Source of the DNA: Pseudomonadota bacterium
Lineage (GTDB): Bacteria; Pseudomonadota; Alphaproteobacteria; Acetobacterales; Acetobacteraceae
DNA: 64,000 bases
Assembly (NCBI GenBank): GCA_021818505.1
Contig: JAKADX010000011.1
Location: 53,119-117,118, forward strand
Direction: 5' to 3'
Part shown: in pieces, positions 1 to 9,579 of the stretch
How the letters are laid out: the number at the start of each line of letters is the position of its first letter
How positions within the stretch are numbered: the first letter of the stretch is position 1
Notes under the pieces: generated by a model
The model's database searches: none
Told to the model about the DNA's origin: nothing
What the model saw: the letters and a program-made list of their open reading frames with translations, nothing else
Program-made: the position numbers and the translations under genes

Positions 1-460
1 AACGGGTGGCAAACACCGGATAGTCAGAGGCGCCAGGCTTGAAGAAGAATTTCTCCCAGAAGCCCGCGACCTGAGGGATATGCGTCTTGCGGTATTTGCC
101 CAGATAGGTGCCGTCCGCATCGATCACCGCGGCGGTGTTGTAGTAAACGCCGGTCATCGCTTCCTCGTAGATCGGCACGACGATGACCATGCTGTATCGG
201 CGCGCGAAATCCTGCATGCGCGTCACCGTCGGCCCGCCTGGGATCGGTTCGGCGGCAGCGTACCATTTCGCATCCTGGCTGGGACAGAAATACGGCTGGT
301 TGAACACTTCCTGAAAGCAAAGGATCTGCACGCCCGCCTGCCCCGCCTTCTCGATCAGCGGCACGTGCGCCTCCAGCATTGCGCGGGCTATGTCCTGGGG
401 CGACCGCTCGGTCGGCGCCTTCAGCGCCATCTGGATAAGCCCACCGCGCACCATCGTCAT
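1..460 (-). CDS. Nitrilase-family amidohydrolase, N-terminal part (N-carbamoyl-beta-alanine amidase-like)
   Basis: The gene runs off the left edge; about 153 residues are visible, beginning MTMVRGGLIQMALKAPTERS. The carbon-nitrogen hydrolase fold is recognisable: the first catalytic Glu lies in LCFQEVFNQPYF and the catalytic Lys in GKYRKTHIPQV; the catalytic Cys would lie outside the window. Spacing and the FWEKFFFKPG segment resemble beta-ureidopropionase or N-carbamoylputrescine amidases. ATG at 460 is preceded by a GGAGG ribosome site five bases away and follows the adenine deaminase stop with a one-base gap, so the two are probably co-transcribed. A role in nucleobase breakdown fits that neighbour; exact substrate is inferred. 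Confidence 0.8.
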   Translation of the reverse strand, partial: MTMVRGGLIQMALKAPTERSPQDIARAMLEAHVPLIEKAGQAGVQILCFQEVFNQPYFCPSQDAKWYAAAEPIPGGPTVTRMQDFARRYSMVIVVPIYEEAMTGVYYNTAAVIDADGTYLGKYRKTHIPQVAGFWEKFFFKPGASDYPVFATR

Positions 461-461
461 G

Positions 462-2276
462 CTACCCTCCCTCGCTTGCGTTCACCGCTTCCGTCAGCGG
501 CACGACCTTCATTTGCGGCACTGTGACCATCCCTTTGTCGGTGAGCCGGATTTCCGGGATCACCGAGAGCGGGATCAGGTTGAACCCCATGAACGGCAGT
601 GTGCAGCCGAGCGTGCGCCATGCCAGTTTCAGCGCCGCCGTCTGCGCCGCTACTTCTGGCGCGCGCCGGTCGGACAGCAGGCCCGCGACCGGCAGCGGCA
701 CCGATGCGAGCACCGCGCCGTCGCGCACCACGGCCACGCCACCCTGATGGCGCTTCACCTCGGCCAGCGCCGCCTGCATGTCGGCCTCGCTGCGGCCGGC
801 GACGATGATGTTGTGCGCGTCATGGCCGACGCTGCTGGCCACCGCGCCGGCGGTCAGCCCGAAATCCTTGAGCAGCCCGTGCGCGACGGTGCCGCCCTGG
901 CCGTGCCGCTCGATCACGGCGACGAAGCAGAGGCCGTGGCGTTCCAGATGTGCGGTCCAATCGTTGGCCGCGTCGAGCAGGATCGTTTCGTGATACAGGA
1001 TGATGCCCGACAGCGCGGTGCGGATCGCGTGCGCGCGCACGCGCCCGGCGGGCAGCGGTGGCGTCAGCTGCACCGTGTCTGGCACATGCACCGTGCGATA
1101 CGCCGCCGGCGGATAGCGGTAGCGCGACGCGGCCAACTGCGCCTCCAGCACCGGCGTGATTCGCCGGTCGCGCACTACGAGCGCGCCGCCGTACCAGGTT
1201 GCGTGTGGCCGCAGATCGTCGTCCAGCAGCACGAGATCGGCGCGCCGGCCGCCGCCCAGACCGCCGATCTCCCCGTCCATCGCGTAGCGTGTCGCCGGGT
1301 GCAGCGAACCCATGCTCCATGCCTGCTCGCGCGTCATCCCCGCGCGCGCTGCCTGTCGCACCACCCAGTCCTGGCCGAACAGGAAAAGATCGTCGGCATC
1401 GCGGTCGTCGGTACACACGCAGATGCGTTTGTGGCTGGCGCCGAGTTCAGTGATCGCGCGGATCGCTTCCGGCAGGCTGTGCCACGGCGTCGTTGGCGGC
1501 CCGCCGCGCAGAAAGATCCACAGGCCCGCATCGAGCAGATCGTCGGCGATGTCGCGATCGATTGCTTCATGCGTGTCGGTGACACCGCTTGCGGCATAGG
1601 CGGCGACGAACTCGCGCCCATAGATGTGGCCGCTCACTGGCCGGCCGCGCCGCAGGGCCGCGGCGAGGATCGCATGGCTTCGTTCGTCGCCCTCGCAGAC
1701 CTGCACGAAATCCATCTTCTCGCCTAGCCCCACTGCCTCCGGCCAGGCATCAAAAATGGCGCCGATCTTCTCGGCGGTCAGGTCGCCGCCGGCCGTCTCG
1801 AACTCGGCCGACGTTGCCGGCACCGTGCTCGGCACCGTCAGGAAGATGTTGAGGGGGGCCGCGCGCGCATCGTCCAGCATCCATTCGATGCCCTGGCGGT
1901 CGCAGACATTGCCGATCTCGTGGCTGTCGCAGAAGATCGTCGTCGTACCGTTGAGCAGCGCCGCTTCGGCATAGGCACACGCGGTCATCATGCTGCTCTC
2001 GATATGCAGATGCGGATCGACCAGGCCCGGGGCGAGGATCGCGCCCGCACCATCGAAGAACGTGGCACCGCTGTCGCGCCGGCACATGCCCGCCGGTCGT
2101 ACCGCGGCGATGCGCCCGCCGGCGATCCACAACTCGCGCGGCCCGGTGATGCGCTCGCTGTAGGTGGAGAGCGTGCGTACGCCGGTGATCACGCAGTCCG
2201 GCGCCTGCCGCCCGGACGCCACGTCGGCGAGGCGGCGGGTTATGCTGTGCAGCGGGGCGACGGAAAAGCGGTTCAT
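462..2276 (-). CDS. ade: Adenine deaminase
   Basis: A 604-residue member of the amidohydrolase superfamily that converts adenine to hypoxanthine and ammonia in purine salvage or catabolism. Metal ligands are visible in [13 protein letters not shown] (His89, His91); the C-terminal half carries [16 protein letters not shown] and ends with [19 protein letters not shown], typical of bacterial Ade and close to the usual length. ATG 2276 was chosen over an earlier in-frame codon (2339) because the extra 21 residues are arginine-rich and unlike the family, and an AGGA lies eight bases upstream. It is followed at once by the nitrilase-family gene and is divergent from alr. Confidence 0.9.
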   Translation of the reverse strand: MNRFSVAPLHSITRRLADVASGRQAPDCVITGVRTLSTYSERITGPRELWIAGGRIAAVRPAGMCRRDSGATFFDGAGAILAPGLVDPHLHIESSMMTACAYAEAALLNGTTTIFCDSHEIGNVCDRQGIEWMLDDARAAPLNIFLTVPSTVPATSAEFETAGGDLTAEKIGAIFDAWPEAVGLGEKMDFVQVCEGDERSHAILAAALRRGRPVSGHIYGREFVAAYAASGVTDTHEAIDRDIADDLLDAGLWIFLRGGPPTTPWHSLPEAIRAITELGASHKRICVCTDDRDADDLFLFGQDWVVRQAARAGMTREQAWSMGSLHPATRYAMDGEIGGLGGGRRADLVLLDDDLRPHATWYGGALVVRDRRITPVLEAQLAASRYRYPPAAYRTVHVPDTVQLTPPLPAGRVRAHAIRTALSGIILYHETILLDAANDWTAHLERHGLCFVAVIERHGQGGTVAHGLLKDFGLTAGAVASSVGHDAHNIIVAGRSEADMQAALAEVKRHQGGVAVVRDGAVLASVPLPVAGLLSDRRAPEVAAQTAALKLAWRTLGCTLPFMGFNLIPLSVIPEIRLTDKGMVTVPQMKVVPLTEAVNASEGG

Positions 2277-2360
2277 GCGGATTTTCCTGCGGCGACGCGG
2301 CGTACGAACGCTAGCATGTGTGCGGGATGACGGCGGCAACTATCGTGCCGAGGTGACGGA

Positions 2361-3470
2361 ATGGGGGCAATGCAGCGCGTGACGGCGGAGGCGGCGGCCG
2401 GCCTGCCCGTGCTCACCGTCGATCTCGGCGCGATCGTGGCCAATTGGGAGGTGCTGGCGGCGCGAGCGCGGCCGGCGGAGTGCGCCGCGGTGGTCAAGGC
2501 CGACGCCTATGGGCTCGGTGCTGCCGCCATTGCCCCCGCATTGGCACGCGCCGGGTGCCGGACGTTCTTCGTCGCCCATCTCGCCGAAGGCATCGCGCTG
2601 CGCCGCGTGCTCGGCGGTGCCGCGGGTATCCAGGTGCTGCACGGCCCGGCGCCGGGCAGCGAAGCTGCCTTCGCCGCGCACGATCTGGTCCCGGTGCTGA
2701 ACAGCTCGGCCCAGGCCGCCGGCTGGGCGGCGTTCGCGCGCGAGGCGGGCCGGCCGTTGCCGGCCAGCCTGCATCTCGACACCGGCATGGCGCGCCTTGG
2801 CGTGCCGCCAGCCGAGGTCGCGACCGTCGCCGCGCTGCACAGGCTCGATGTCGGTCTCGTGATCAGCCATCTCGCCTGCGCCGATGAGCCGTCGCATCCG
2901 GCGAATGCCGAACAGCGCGCCGCCTTCACCGTGCTGCGGGGGCAGTGGCCGCTTGCGCGCGCCAGCCTTGCTGCCTCCTTCGGCATCTACCTCGGCGCCG
3001 GCTATGTGTTCGATCTGGTGCGGCCGGGCGCGGCGCTGTTCGGCGTCGCGCCGACTGCACCGCCGAACCCGATGCGTGCGGTGGTCCGGGTGCAGGCGCC
3101 GGTGCTGCAGGTGCGCGAGGTCGCGACCGGAACCGGTGTCGGCTATGCGCATACCTGGCGGGCGGCAGCGCCGGCGCGGCTGGCGACGCTGGGCGTCGGC
3201 TATGCCGACGGTCTGCCGCGCAGTCTGTCCAATCGCGGCGCCGCGTGGCTCGGCGCGCTGCGGCTGCCGATCGTGGGGCGCGTTTCAATGGACAGCATCA
3301 CCGTCGATGCCTCGGCGGCGCCGGAGGCGGCGCTGGCGCCGGGCACGCTGCTCGATCTGATTGGACCGCACTGTGATGTGGACACCCTGGCGGCGGAGGC
3401 GGGAACGACCGGCTACGAACTGCTCACGCGGCTTGGCGACCGGTTCGACCGGCGCTATCTGCCGGCGTGA
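2361..3470 (+). CDS. alr: Alanine racemase
   Basis: A 369-residue PLP enzyme interconverting L- and D-alanine, providing D-alanine for peptidoglycan. The PLP-binding lysine is Lys46 in AAVVKADAYGLG; the TIM-barrel is followed by the C-terminal beta domain with VGVGYAHTW (catalytic Tyr region), LGVGYADGLPRS and GRVSMDSITVD, the classical Alr signature. Start ATG 2361 has GAGG seven to eight bases upstream; a second ATG nine bases later is possible. It is divergent from ade and convergent with the GT61 gene, whose stop lies four bases beyond the alr stop. Confidence 0.93.
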   Translation: MGAMQRVTAEAAAGLPVLTVDLGAIVANWEVLAARARPAECAAVVKADAYGLGAAAIAPALARAGCRTFFVAHLAEGIALRRVLGGAAGIQVLHGPAPGSEAAFAAHDLVPVLNSSAQAAGWAAFAREAGRPLPASLHLDTGMARLGVPPAEVATVAALHRLDVGLVISHLACADEPSHPANAEQRAAFTVLRGQWPLARASLAASFGIYLGAGYVFDLVRPGAALFGVAPTAPPNPMRAVVRVQAPVLQVREVATGTGVGYAHTWRAAAPARLATLGVGYADGLPRSLSNRGAAWLGALRLPIVGRVSMDSITVDASAAPEAALAPGTLLDLIGPHCDVDTLAAEAGTTGYELLTRLGDRFDRRYLPA

Positions 3471-3473
3471 CAC

Positions 3474-5252
3474 TCACGACAGGCCGGTTTCGGCGAGCCA
3501 GGGCCGCAGCGATGCCGGGTCAATGCGCATGTCGCGGTTTGCATGGGCGTTACGCGCCGCCAATTCCCAGGCGGGATCGTTGAACTCCGCCGCATCGGAC
3601 GCGCCGTCGCCCGCGACCAGCGTGGCGTAGTCGAGACCGAGCGCCGCCGCCGCCATCGCATAGGCCCAGGTGCCGTAATGCGGGTGGAACACTTCCAGCA
3701 CATGCGTCCGTGGCGCACAGAACAGGATATTCGCCAGCCCCGCGCCATGCGGCGCCACCACATGCGTCGCGTCGCGAAACGCCGCGATCTGTTCGGCGAA
3801 ACTCAGGAGGCCGGGCACGATGACCTCGAAGCCCAGCGGCGCCAGCACGGATGCCAGCTCCGCCTCGTTGACGACGCGGCGCACGCCGGCATCGGCGCGC
3901 GAGATCAGCAGCCGGCGCGTGCGCGCGCGCGGCCTGAGGTCGAACAATGCGCGCATGTCGGTGATTGCCCAGTCGCTTCCCCAGTGCGCCGGATGGCGCA
4001 GATGCCGGCAGTTGGACGCGACATAAAGCCGCGCGACATGCAGCCGCGCCGGCGCGTCGGTGTCATGCCACCCGCCGACGCCGATCCGCGCAACCGTCTC
4101 ATGCTGATATTTCTCGCACTGGCGCGGTCCGATCACGGTCGCGGCCGCCAGATCTACACCGGCGCGGCGATACAGCAGCAGGCGCGGGGCGTGGTCGAAC
4201 AGGAAATGGCAAAGATTGGGCGGGGGAAACTCGTCATTGAGCAGTACCGCGCGATCCAGTCTGTGCTGCATCGGCGCCCGGCCGGCCTGCGCCAGTTCGG
4301 CGAAGCGGCGTGGCAACAGCGTTGGCACGCGGCCGACCGACTGCTCGGTCTGGATCGCGCCGTCGGCGCTGAAGACAGCCACGGTGTCGTCAGCCACCAA
4401 CACCTCGGCGTCGGCGAGTTCGACCACGCTGACGCCGTCGCGCTCAGCGGGCACCGCCAGTTCCTTCAGGCAGTTCGGCACGCCATTGCCGAAGCTGCGC
4501 CAGCGATGTGCCGGTCGGTGCGTGCGCGGGAACAGCGTGTGCACCTGCCCGGCCGGCTTTGGCGCCGCCACGGCGAGCGGACCCGCTTCGGTCAGCAGAT
4601 CGACAAGCTCGGCGTCACCGATCACCGGCGCATGCGGACACAGCGCGCGCTGGCGCACCGCCAGCTCGGCGGCATCGCGCGGCCGCCCGGCGCGCCGAAA
4701 CATGGCCAGCAGCCGCGCGTAAGGTTCGTTCGCTTCGCGGCTCGCGGGTTGGATCTGGACTGCGAGCGCCGCCAGCAGTGCCGCCTCCTCGGGCCGGTCG
4801 AGCTGTTCGTACACCGCGCTCATGCGGAAATAGACCCAGTACTCGCCGATCGGCCGCAGGCACGGCCAGACCGCCTCGAACAGTCCTGCCGAGCCAGTCC
4901 AATCCAGCGTCCGCCCCCGCCGCTCCAGGGCAGAGAGCAGGGCATGGTCCTGGTCCGCAACGGCCACGATCTCCGCGCCTTCGGCGTCAGAGGGCGCAGG
5001 CGCCGGGGTCGTCAGCTGCGCCGCCAGCCCTTCCAGCAGCCGCGCGACGTTGCCGCGGAACGCCTGGGCGGCGATCGCCGGCAGCCGCGCGTCGGCGAAC
5101 GGCGGCAGGCGCCAGAACACGCTTTCGAACAGCGCGGCGCCCTCCGCCCGCGCGGCGTCGGTCCCGTCAAGGAGCAGCGCCTCGATCTGGTCACGCAGCG
5201 CGCGGGCCGGCGCGCGGTCCGCCAGCACTGTCGCGACCAGTGAGGCTGACAT
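3474..5252 (-). CDS. GT61 (DUF563) family glycosyltransferase with helical N-terminus
   Basis: A 592-residue protein. Residues 1-230 are alpha-helical, Ala/Arg/Leu-rich and look TPR-like. The second half matches GT61/DUF563 glycosyltransferases: ADDTVAVF, LLNDEFPPPNLCHFLFDH, an RRLLISRADAGVRRVVNE block and the C-terminal hallmark HVVAPHGAGLANILF followed by HVLEVFHPHYGTWAYAM. Such enzymes build surface polysaccharide or glycoprotein glycans; donor and acceptor cannot be told. ATG 5252 shares one base with the pheT stop (TGATG), so it is probably translationally coupled to pheT even though the functions are unrelated. Confidence 0.8.
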   Translation of the reverse strand: MSASLVATVLADRAPARALRDQIEALLLDGTDAARAEGAALFESVFWRLPPFADARLPAIAAQAFRGNVARLLEGLAAQLTTPAPAPSDAEGAEIVAVADQDHALLSALERRGRTLDWTGSAGLFEAVWPCLRPIGEYWVYFRMSAVYEQLDRPEEAALLAALAVQIQPASREANEPYARLLAMFRRAGRPRDAAELAVRQRALCPHAPVIGDAELVDLLTEAGPLAVAAPKPAGQVHTLFPRTHRPAHRWRSFGNGVPNCLKELAVPAERDGVSVVELADAEVLVADDTVAVFSADGAIQTEQSVGRVPTLLPRRFAELAQAGRAPMQHRLDRAVLLNDEFPPPNLCHFLFDHAPRLLLYRRAGVDLAAATVIGPRQCEKYQHETVARIGVGGWHDTDAPARLHVARLYVASNCRHLRHPAHWGSDWAITDMRALFDLRPRARTRRLLISRADAGVRRVVNEAELASVLAPLGFEVIVPGLLSFAEQIAAFRDATHVVAPHGAGLANILFCAPRTHVLEVFHPHYGTWAYAMAAAALGLDYATLVAGDGASDAAEFNDPAWELAARNAHANRDMRIDPASLRPWLAETGLS

Positions 5253-7708
5253 CAGCGCAGCCGGCCGCCGGTAGCCTTGGTCACAGCAGCGGCGATTTTC
5301 GCGCACAGCGCCTCGATCTCGGCATCGGTCAGCGTGCGCTCGCGCGGCTGCAGCACGACCTCAACGCCCAGCGACTTCTCGTCCGCCGCAAGTTGCGCGC
5401 CGGCGTAGACATCGAACAGCGAAACCGCCGCGATGAGCGCCCGGTCCGCCCCTTTCGCCGCCCGCAGCACCGTTTCGGCCGCTACGTCGGCGGCGACGAC
5501 GAAGGCGAAGTCGCGCCGGACCGGCATGAAGGCGGGCAGGTCGGGCGGCGCGCGGCGGCGGCGCTTCGGCTCGGCGATGGCGTCGAGGAAGATCTCGAAC
5601 GCGACCGCCGGTCCCGGCAGCTCCAGTGCGGCCAGCACGCGCGGGTGCAGCACGCCGAAGGTCGCCAGCGCCAGCTTCGGTCCCTGCCGCACCACGCCGG
5701 ACTGGCCGGGGTGGTAGAAGCCGGGCGCGTCGGCGCTCACGCTCAGCGCCTCCATTGGCACGCCGAGGGCCGTCAAAACCGCCCAGACATCGGCCTTGGC
5801 GTCGAAGGCGTCCAGCTTGCGGGCGGGTGCAATCCAGCTTCTCGGGGTTGCGCCCGTGCGCAGCCCGGCGGCCAGCACAGGCTGCGCCTCGGGTGCAACT
5901 CCGTGGAACGCAGGTCCAACCTCGAACAGCGCCAGGTCCGGCCAACCGCGCGCGGCGTTGCGCTGGGCGGCCAGGGCCAGTGTGGCGACCGGCGTGGGGC
6001 GCAACTGATCGAGGTCGGCGGCGATGGGGTTGGCCAGCCGCAGCGCCGGATCAGCGGGGGCGAACAGGGCCGCCTGCGTGCCTTCCGTAAAGCTGAAGGT
6101 GACGCATTCCGCCAGCCCCTGCGCCGCCAGCACCCGCCGCGCCAGCGCCGCCCGCGTCTGCCGCGGCGTCAGTGTCGGCTGCGGCACCGGTCCGGGGACA
6201 GTCATGGAGACCGGCGGCACCGCATCGAGGCCCCGGAGGCGCAGCACTTCCTCGACCAGATCGGCTTCCGGTTCGGCCAGCGCGCGGCCCGCGGCGGCGG
6301 CGGTCACGTCCAGGCCCGGTACGGGATCTAGGGGGGTGCCGGCGGCGATGTCGTTGCGCCAGGACGGGACATTCACCGTCACCCGCTCCGCATCGCGCGC
6401 GGCGACCGTGAAGCCGAGGCGCTCCAGCGACGCGACGGCCTCGTCGGCGGGCACATCCAGGCCGCCGAGGCCTGCGAGCCGGGAGAAGCGCAGGCTGGCG
6501 GTGCGCTGCCAGCGCGGCTCCGCGCCAGCGGCAACGACCTCGCTCGCCTCGCCGCCGCACAGGTCGAGAATGAGGCGCGTCGCTGCCTCGGTCGCGGCGG
6601 GCAGCAGGGCGGGATCGATGCCGCGCTCGAAGCGTTGCCGGGCGTCGGAGGTGATCTGGTGGCGCCTGCCGGTCAGCGCCACGCGCACCGGGTCAAATAG
6701 CGCGCATTCGATGAACACCGTGCGCGTGCTGTCATCGCACCCGGTCGCCTCGCCGCCGATCACGCCGGCGAGCGATTGCACGCCGGCCGCATCGGCGATC
6801 ACGCAATCCTCCGCCGTCACGGTGTAGTCGCGACCGTTCAGTGCGCGAAAGGTCTCGCCGGCGCCGGGACGCATCGTGAGCGTGCCGCCCGCCACCTTGT
6901 GTGCGTCGAACACGTGCAGCGGCCGGCCGAGGTCGTAAGTGAAGAAGTTGGTGACATCGACCAGCGCGTTGATCGGCCGCAGCCCGATCGCGATCAGCCG
7001 CTCGGCGAGCCAGCGCGGGCTTGCGTCGTTGCGGGTGACGCGCAGCGTGCGGCCGAGCACAAAAGGGCACGCCTCCGGCATCGCGATCGCCCAGCGCAGC
7101 GGCGATGCAAACGACGCCGGCACCGGTGGCGCCGACCACGGTTTCAGCGTGCCGATTCCGGCCGCTGCGAGGTCGCGCGCGACACCCCGCACCGAAAGCG
7201 CGTCGCCGCGATTGGGCGTGACGCTGATGTCGATCACAGGATCGTCGAGTCCGGCCCAGCGCACATAGGATTCGCCGATCGGCGCGTCTTCCGGCAGATC
7301 GACGATGCCGCTGTGATCGTCGCCCAGCCCCATCTCGCGCGCGGAGAGCAGCATGCCCGCGCTCTGTATGCCGCGAATCTCGCCGACCTTCAGCGTGATG
7401 CCGGTGCCGGGGATGAAGCTGCCGGGGGCGGCGAACACCGCCTTCATGCCGGTGCGCGCGTTCGGCGCACCACACACGACGGAGATCGCCCGTCCATCGC
7501 CGACATCGACGGTGCAGGCGCGCAGGCGATCGGCGTTGGGGTGCTGCACCGCCTCGACGACCCGCGCGATGCGGAACGGCGCCAGCGCGGCGCCGCGGTC
7601 CTCCACCGATTCAAGCTCGAGGCCGATGCGCGTCAGCGTGTCGGTGATTGTGTCCAGCGACGCATCGGTGTCGAGATGCTCGCGCAGCCAGGAGAGAGTG
7701 AACTTCAT
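5252..7708 (-). CDS. pheT: Phenylalanyl-tRNA synthetase beta subunit
   Basis: An 818-residue beta chain of the alpha2-beta2 PheRS. It begins MKFTLSWLREHLDTD and shows in order the EMAP-like tRNA-binding domain (about 40-150; CGAPNARTGMKAVFAAPG), the B3/B4 editing module (about 205-390), the B5 domain, the class II core-like fold and a C-terminal anticodon-binding (FDX-ACB) domain (FMPVRRDFAFVV to the end). Length is normal. It begins three bases after pheS and overlaps the downstream glycosyltransferase by one base, indicating an rpmI-rplT-pheS-pheT transcription unit on the minus strand. Confidence 0.96.
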   Translation of the reverse strand: MKFTLSWLREHLDTDASLDTITDTLTRIGLELESVEDRGAALAPFRIARVVEAVQHPNADRLRACTVDVGDGRAISVVCGAPNARTGMKAVFAAPGSFIPGTGITLKVGEIRGIQSAGMLLSAREMGLGDDHSGIVDLPEDAPIGESYVRWAGLDDPVIDISVTPNRGDALSVRGVARDLAAAGIGTLKPWSAPPVPASFASPLRWAIAMPEACPFVLGRTLRVTRNDASPRWLAERLIAIGLRPINALVDVTNFFTYDLGRPLHVFDAHKVAGGTLTMRPGAGETFRALNGRDYTVTAEDCVIADAAGVQSLAGVIGGEATGCDDSTRTVFIECALFDPVRVALTGRRHQITSDARQRFERGIDPALLPAATEAATRLILDLCGGEASEVVAAGAEPRWQRTASLRFSRLAGLGGLDVPADEAVASLERLGFTVAARDAERVTVNVPSWRNDIAAGTPLDPVPGLDVTAAAAGRALAEPEADLVEEVLRLRGLDAVPPVSMTVPGPVPQPTLTPRQTRAALARRVLAAQGLAECVTFSFTEGTQAALFAPADPALRLANPIAADLDQLRPTPVATLALAAQRNAARGWPDLALFEVGPAFHGVAPEAQPVLAAGLRTGATPRSWIAPARKLDAFDAKADVWAVLTALGVPMEALSVSADAPGFYHPGQSGVVRQGPKLALATFGVLHPRVLAALELPGPAVAFEIFLDAIAEPKRRRRAPPDLPAFMPVRRDFAFVVAADVAAETVLRAAKGADRALIAAVSLFDVYAGAQLAADEKSLGVEVVLQPRERTLTDAEIEALCAKIAAAVTKATGGRLR

Positions 7709-7711
7709 CGC

Positions 7712-8782
7712 TCACACCCCCTCGTGTAGCATCGCCGGCGCGAGCGGTGTGGTGCCGTAGTGGCGCAGCCAGCGGATGTCGCTGTCGTAGAACGGGCGCA
7801 GGTCGGGGATACCGTGCTTGAGCATGGTGACGCGCTCCACGCCCATGCCGAAGGCGAAGCCCTGCCAGACCGAAGGATCGATCCCGACATTGGCGAGCAC
7901 TTTCGGATGCACCATGCCGCTGCCGAGAATCTCCAGCCAGTCGCCGCCGCCGCCGAGTTCGCCGGTCCTGCGGTTCCAGCCGATATCGACCTCCATGCTC
8001 GGCTCGGTGAACGGGAAGTAGCTGGCGCGGAAGCGCACCGGCAGCGTGGCGATGCCGAAGAAGCTGCGCAGGAAGTCGATCAGGCAGCCTTTGAGATGGC
8101 CGAGCGTCAGGTCGCGGTCGATCGCCAGCCCTTCGAGCTGGTGGAACATCGGCGAGTGCGTCGCGTCGTGATCGGCGCGATAGGTGCGGCCCATGACGAC
8201 GACGCGCAGCGGCGGCTGCTGGCGCAGCATCGCGCGCACCTGCACCGGCGAGGTGTGCGTGCGCAGAACCGGTGGCGGCGAATCCTCGGTCGCGGGCGGC
8301 AGGTAGAACGTGTCGTGGTCGGCGCGCGCCGGATGGTGCGCGGGGATGTTGAGCGCGCCGAAATTGTGCCAGTCGCTTTCGACATCCGGTCCCTCGGCGA
8401 TGGCGAAGCCCATGGCGCCGAAGATCGCCGCCATTTCCTCCATGGTGCGGCTGATCGGATGGATCAGCCCAGCGGGCACCGGGCGCGGCGGCAGCGTCGG
8501 GTCGATGCGCTCGGCGGCCAGCCGCGATGCGAGATCGGCTTCCTCCAGTTCCAGCCTGCGGGCTTCGATCAGGGCCGCGAGCGCGTCCTTGAGCCGGTTG
8601 AGTGCCGCGCCACGCTCGCGCCGCTGCTCGGCCGGCACGGTCCCGAGTTGCTTGAGCAGCGCGGTCAGTTTGCCGTTCTTGCCGAGCACGCCGACGCGCA
8701 CCGTGTCCCAGGCGCGCAGGTCGGCCGCCGCGCGCAGCGCCGCCGCAGTCTCGCTGTGGAGGGATTCGAGATCGTCGGTCAT
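7712..8782 (-). CDS. pheS: Phenylalanyl-tRNA synthetase alpha subunit
   Basis: A 356-residue catalytic alpha chain of PheRS. The N-terminal coiled-coil (about 1-90) is followed by the class II core: HPISRTMEEMAAIF, FNIPxxHPAR-type segment GALNIPAHHPARADHDTF, LLRTHTS-type VLRTHTSPVQVRAM, RVVVMGRTYRADHDATHSPMF and the motif 3 region GMVHPKVLANVG and GFAFGMGVERVTML. ATG 8782 (MTDDLESLHSE) is preferred; an upstream TTG at 8803 would start inside the terminator-like hairpin at 8803-8834. There is too little space between that hairpin and the ATG for a promoter, so expression is probably read through from rplT. Confidence 0.95.
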   Translation of the reverse strand: MTDDLESLHSETAAALRAAADLRAWDTVRVGVLGKNGKLTALLKQLGTVPAEQRRERGAALNRLKDALAALIEARRLELEEADLASRLAAERIDPTLPPRPVPAGLIHPISRTMEEMAAIFGAMGFAIAEGPDVESDWHNFGALNIPAHHPARADHDTFYLPPATEDSPPPVLRTHTSPVQVRAMLRQQPPLRVVVMGRTYRADHDATHSPMFHQLEGLAIDRDLTLGHLKGCLIDFLRSFFGIATLPVRFRASYFPFTEPSMEVDIGWNRRTGELGGGGDWLEILGSGMVHPKVLANVGIDPSVWQGFAFGMGVERVTMLKHGIPDLRPFYDSDIRWLRHYGTTPLAPAMLHEGV

Positions 8783-8802
8783 CTTCCGGGTCCGTGCAAG
8801 CA

Positions 8803-8834
8803 AAAGGGCTGCCCTTGGCGCCGGGCAGCCCTTT
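8803..8834 (-). terminator. Terminator/attenuator hairpin between rplT and pheS
   Basis: A perfect 12-bp inverted repeat (AAAGGGCTGCCC and its complement, arms 8803-8814 and 8823-8834) with an eight-base loop. Read on the minus strand it is followed by a short T run (TTTT), the form of a Rho-independent terminator. It lies 32 bases after the rplT stop and 20 bases before the pheS ATG, the position where enteric bacteria place the pheST attenuator. No Phe-rich leader peptide fits in the space, so the controlling signal, if any, is unknown. Confidence 0.75.
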
Positions 8835-8866
8835 GCGGTTCGATCGCGCGCGCGGGTTGCGGCGGA

Positions 8867-9223
8867 TCAGGCCAGGGCGGCCTGCGCTTTCTTGACGATC
8901 TCGCTGAAACTCGCCGGATCATCGTAGGCGACCGCAGCCAGCACCTTGCGGTCCATCTCGATTCCGGCGCGCTTCAGCCCGTCAATAAATCGCGAATAGG
9001 TCAGCCCGTGCTCGCGCACTGCGGCGTTGATACGCTGGATCCAGAGCGCGCGGAAATCACGCTTCCTGTTGCGCCGGTCGCGATAGGCGTATTGCAGCGA
9101 CTTCTCCAGCCGCTCCAACGCGATGCGGTAATTGGTCGATGAGCGGCCGACGAAGCCCTTGGACTGCTCGAGGACTTTCTTGTGCCGTGCGTGCGTGGTG
9201 ACGCCGCGCTTGACGCGTGCCAT
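8867..9223 (-). CDS. rplT: 50S ribosomal protein L20
   Basis: A 118-residue basic protein of the large ribosomal subunit that binds 23S rRNA early in assembly. [20 protein letters not shown], the [20 protein letters not shown] helix and the C-terminal [15 protein letters not shown] are diagnostic. It follows rpmI by 12 bases and precedes pheST, an order shared with many bacteria; infC is not adjacent here. L20 is known in other bacteria to repress its own operon, but no such leader structure could be assigned. Confidence 0.97.
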   Translation of the reverse strand: MARVKRGVTTHARHKKVLEQSKGFVGRSSTNYRIALERLEKSLQYAYRDRRNRKRDFRALWIQRINAAVREHGLTYSRFIDGLKRAGIEMDRKVLAAVAYDDPASFSEIVKKAQAALA

Positions 9224-9235
9224 GTGCGATCCCCC

Positions 9236-9439
9236 TTAACCGAGCCCGTACGGCGCCCACTGCTTCACAGTGATGGCGTCCTGCGGCGTGAGCGTCTGAT
9301 GGCGGCGGTTCTGCCGCTTCATCTTCTGGGGGCGGTTGATCAGGCCATGGCGCTTGTTGCCCGGCCCGGCGAGCACCTTGCCGGTGGCGGTGATCTTGAA
9401 GCGCTTCTTGACCGACGACTTGGTCTTGAGTTTGGGCAT
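9236..9439 (-). CDS. rpmI: 50S ribosomal protein L35
   Basis: A 67-residue ribosomal protein beginning [20 protein letters not shown] and containing the [16 protein letters not shown] segment, both typical of L35. It is the first recognised gene of the minus-strand rpmI-rplT-pheS-pheT group. An AGGAGACC element (reverse complement of ggtctcct at 9442-9449) precedes the ATG with ideal spacing. The 140 bases upstream, to the MFS gene, must contain its promoter; no clear -35/-10 pair was identified. Confidence 0.97.
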   Translation of the reverse strand: MPKLKTKSSVKKRFKITATGKVLAGPGNKRHGLINRPQKMKRQNRRHQTLTPQDAITVKQWAPYGLG

Positions 9440-9579
9440 TTTGGTCTCCTTCTCGGTGGCGATCGCGCGCGAACGGCGCGCACACGTCGCGGCCGGGCAT
9501 GCCCGAGAAGGCCCGGCGCGCAGACGGAGGGCGGCTTATAGCGGCAGGCGATCCCAACGACAAGCGCCGGCCGGGCACC

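Noticed and set aside
390..1727. Long plus-strand open frame opposite adenine deaminase
   Set aside because: Arg/His-rich antisense frame typical of GC-rich DNA; the minus strand encodes a complete, motif-bearing enzyme.
3543..5243. Plus-strand open frame of 566 codons opposite the GT61 gene
   Set aside because: Low-complexity Arg/Gln/His composition, no motif; shadow of the real minus-strand gene.
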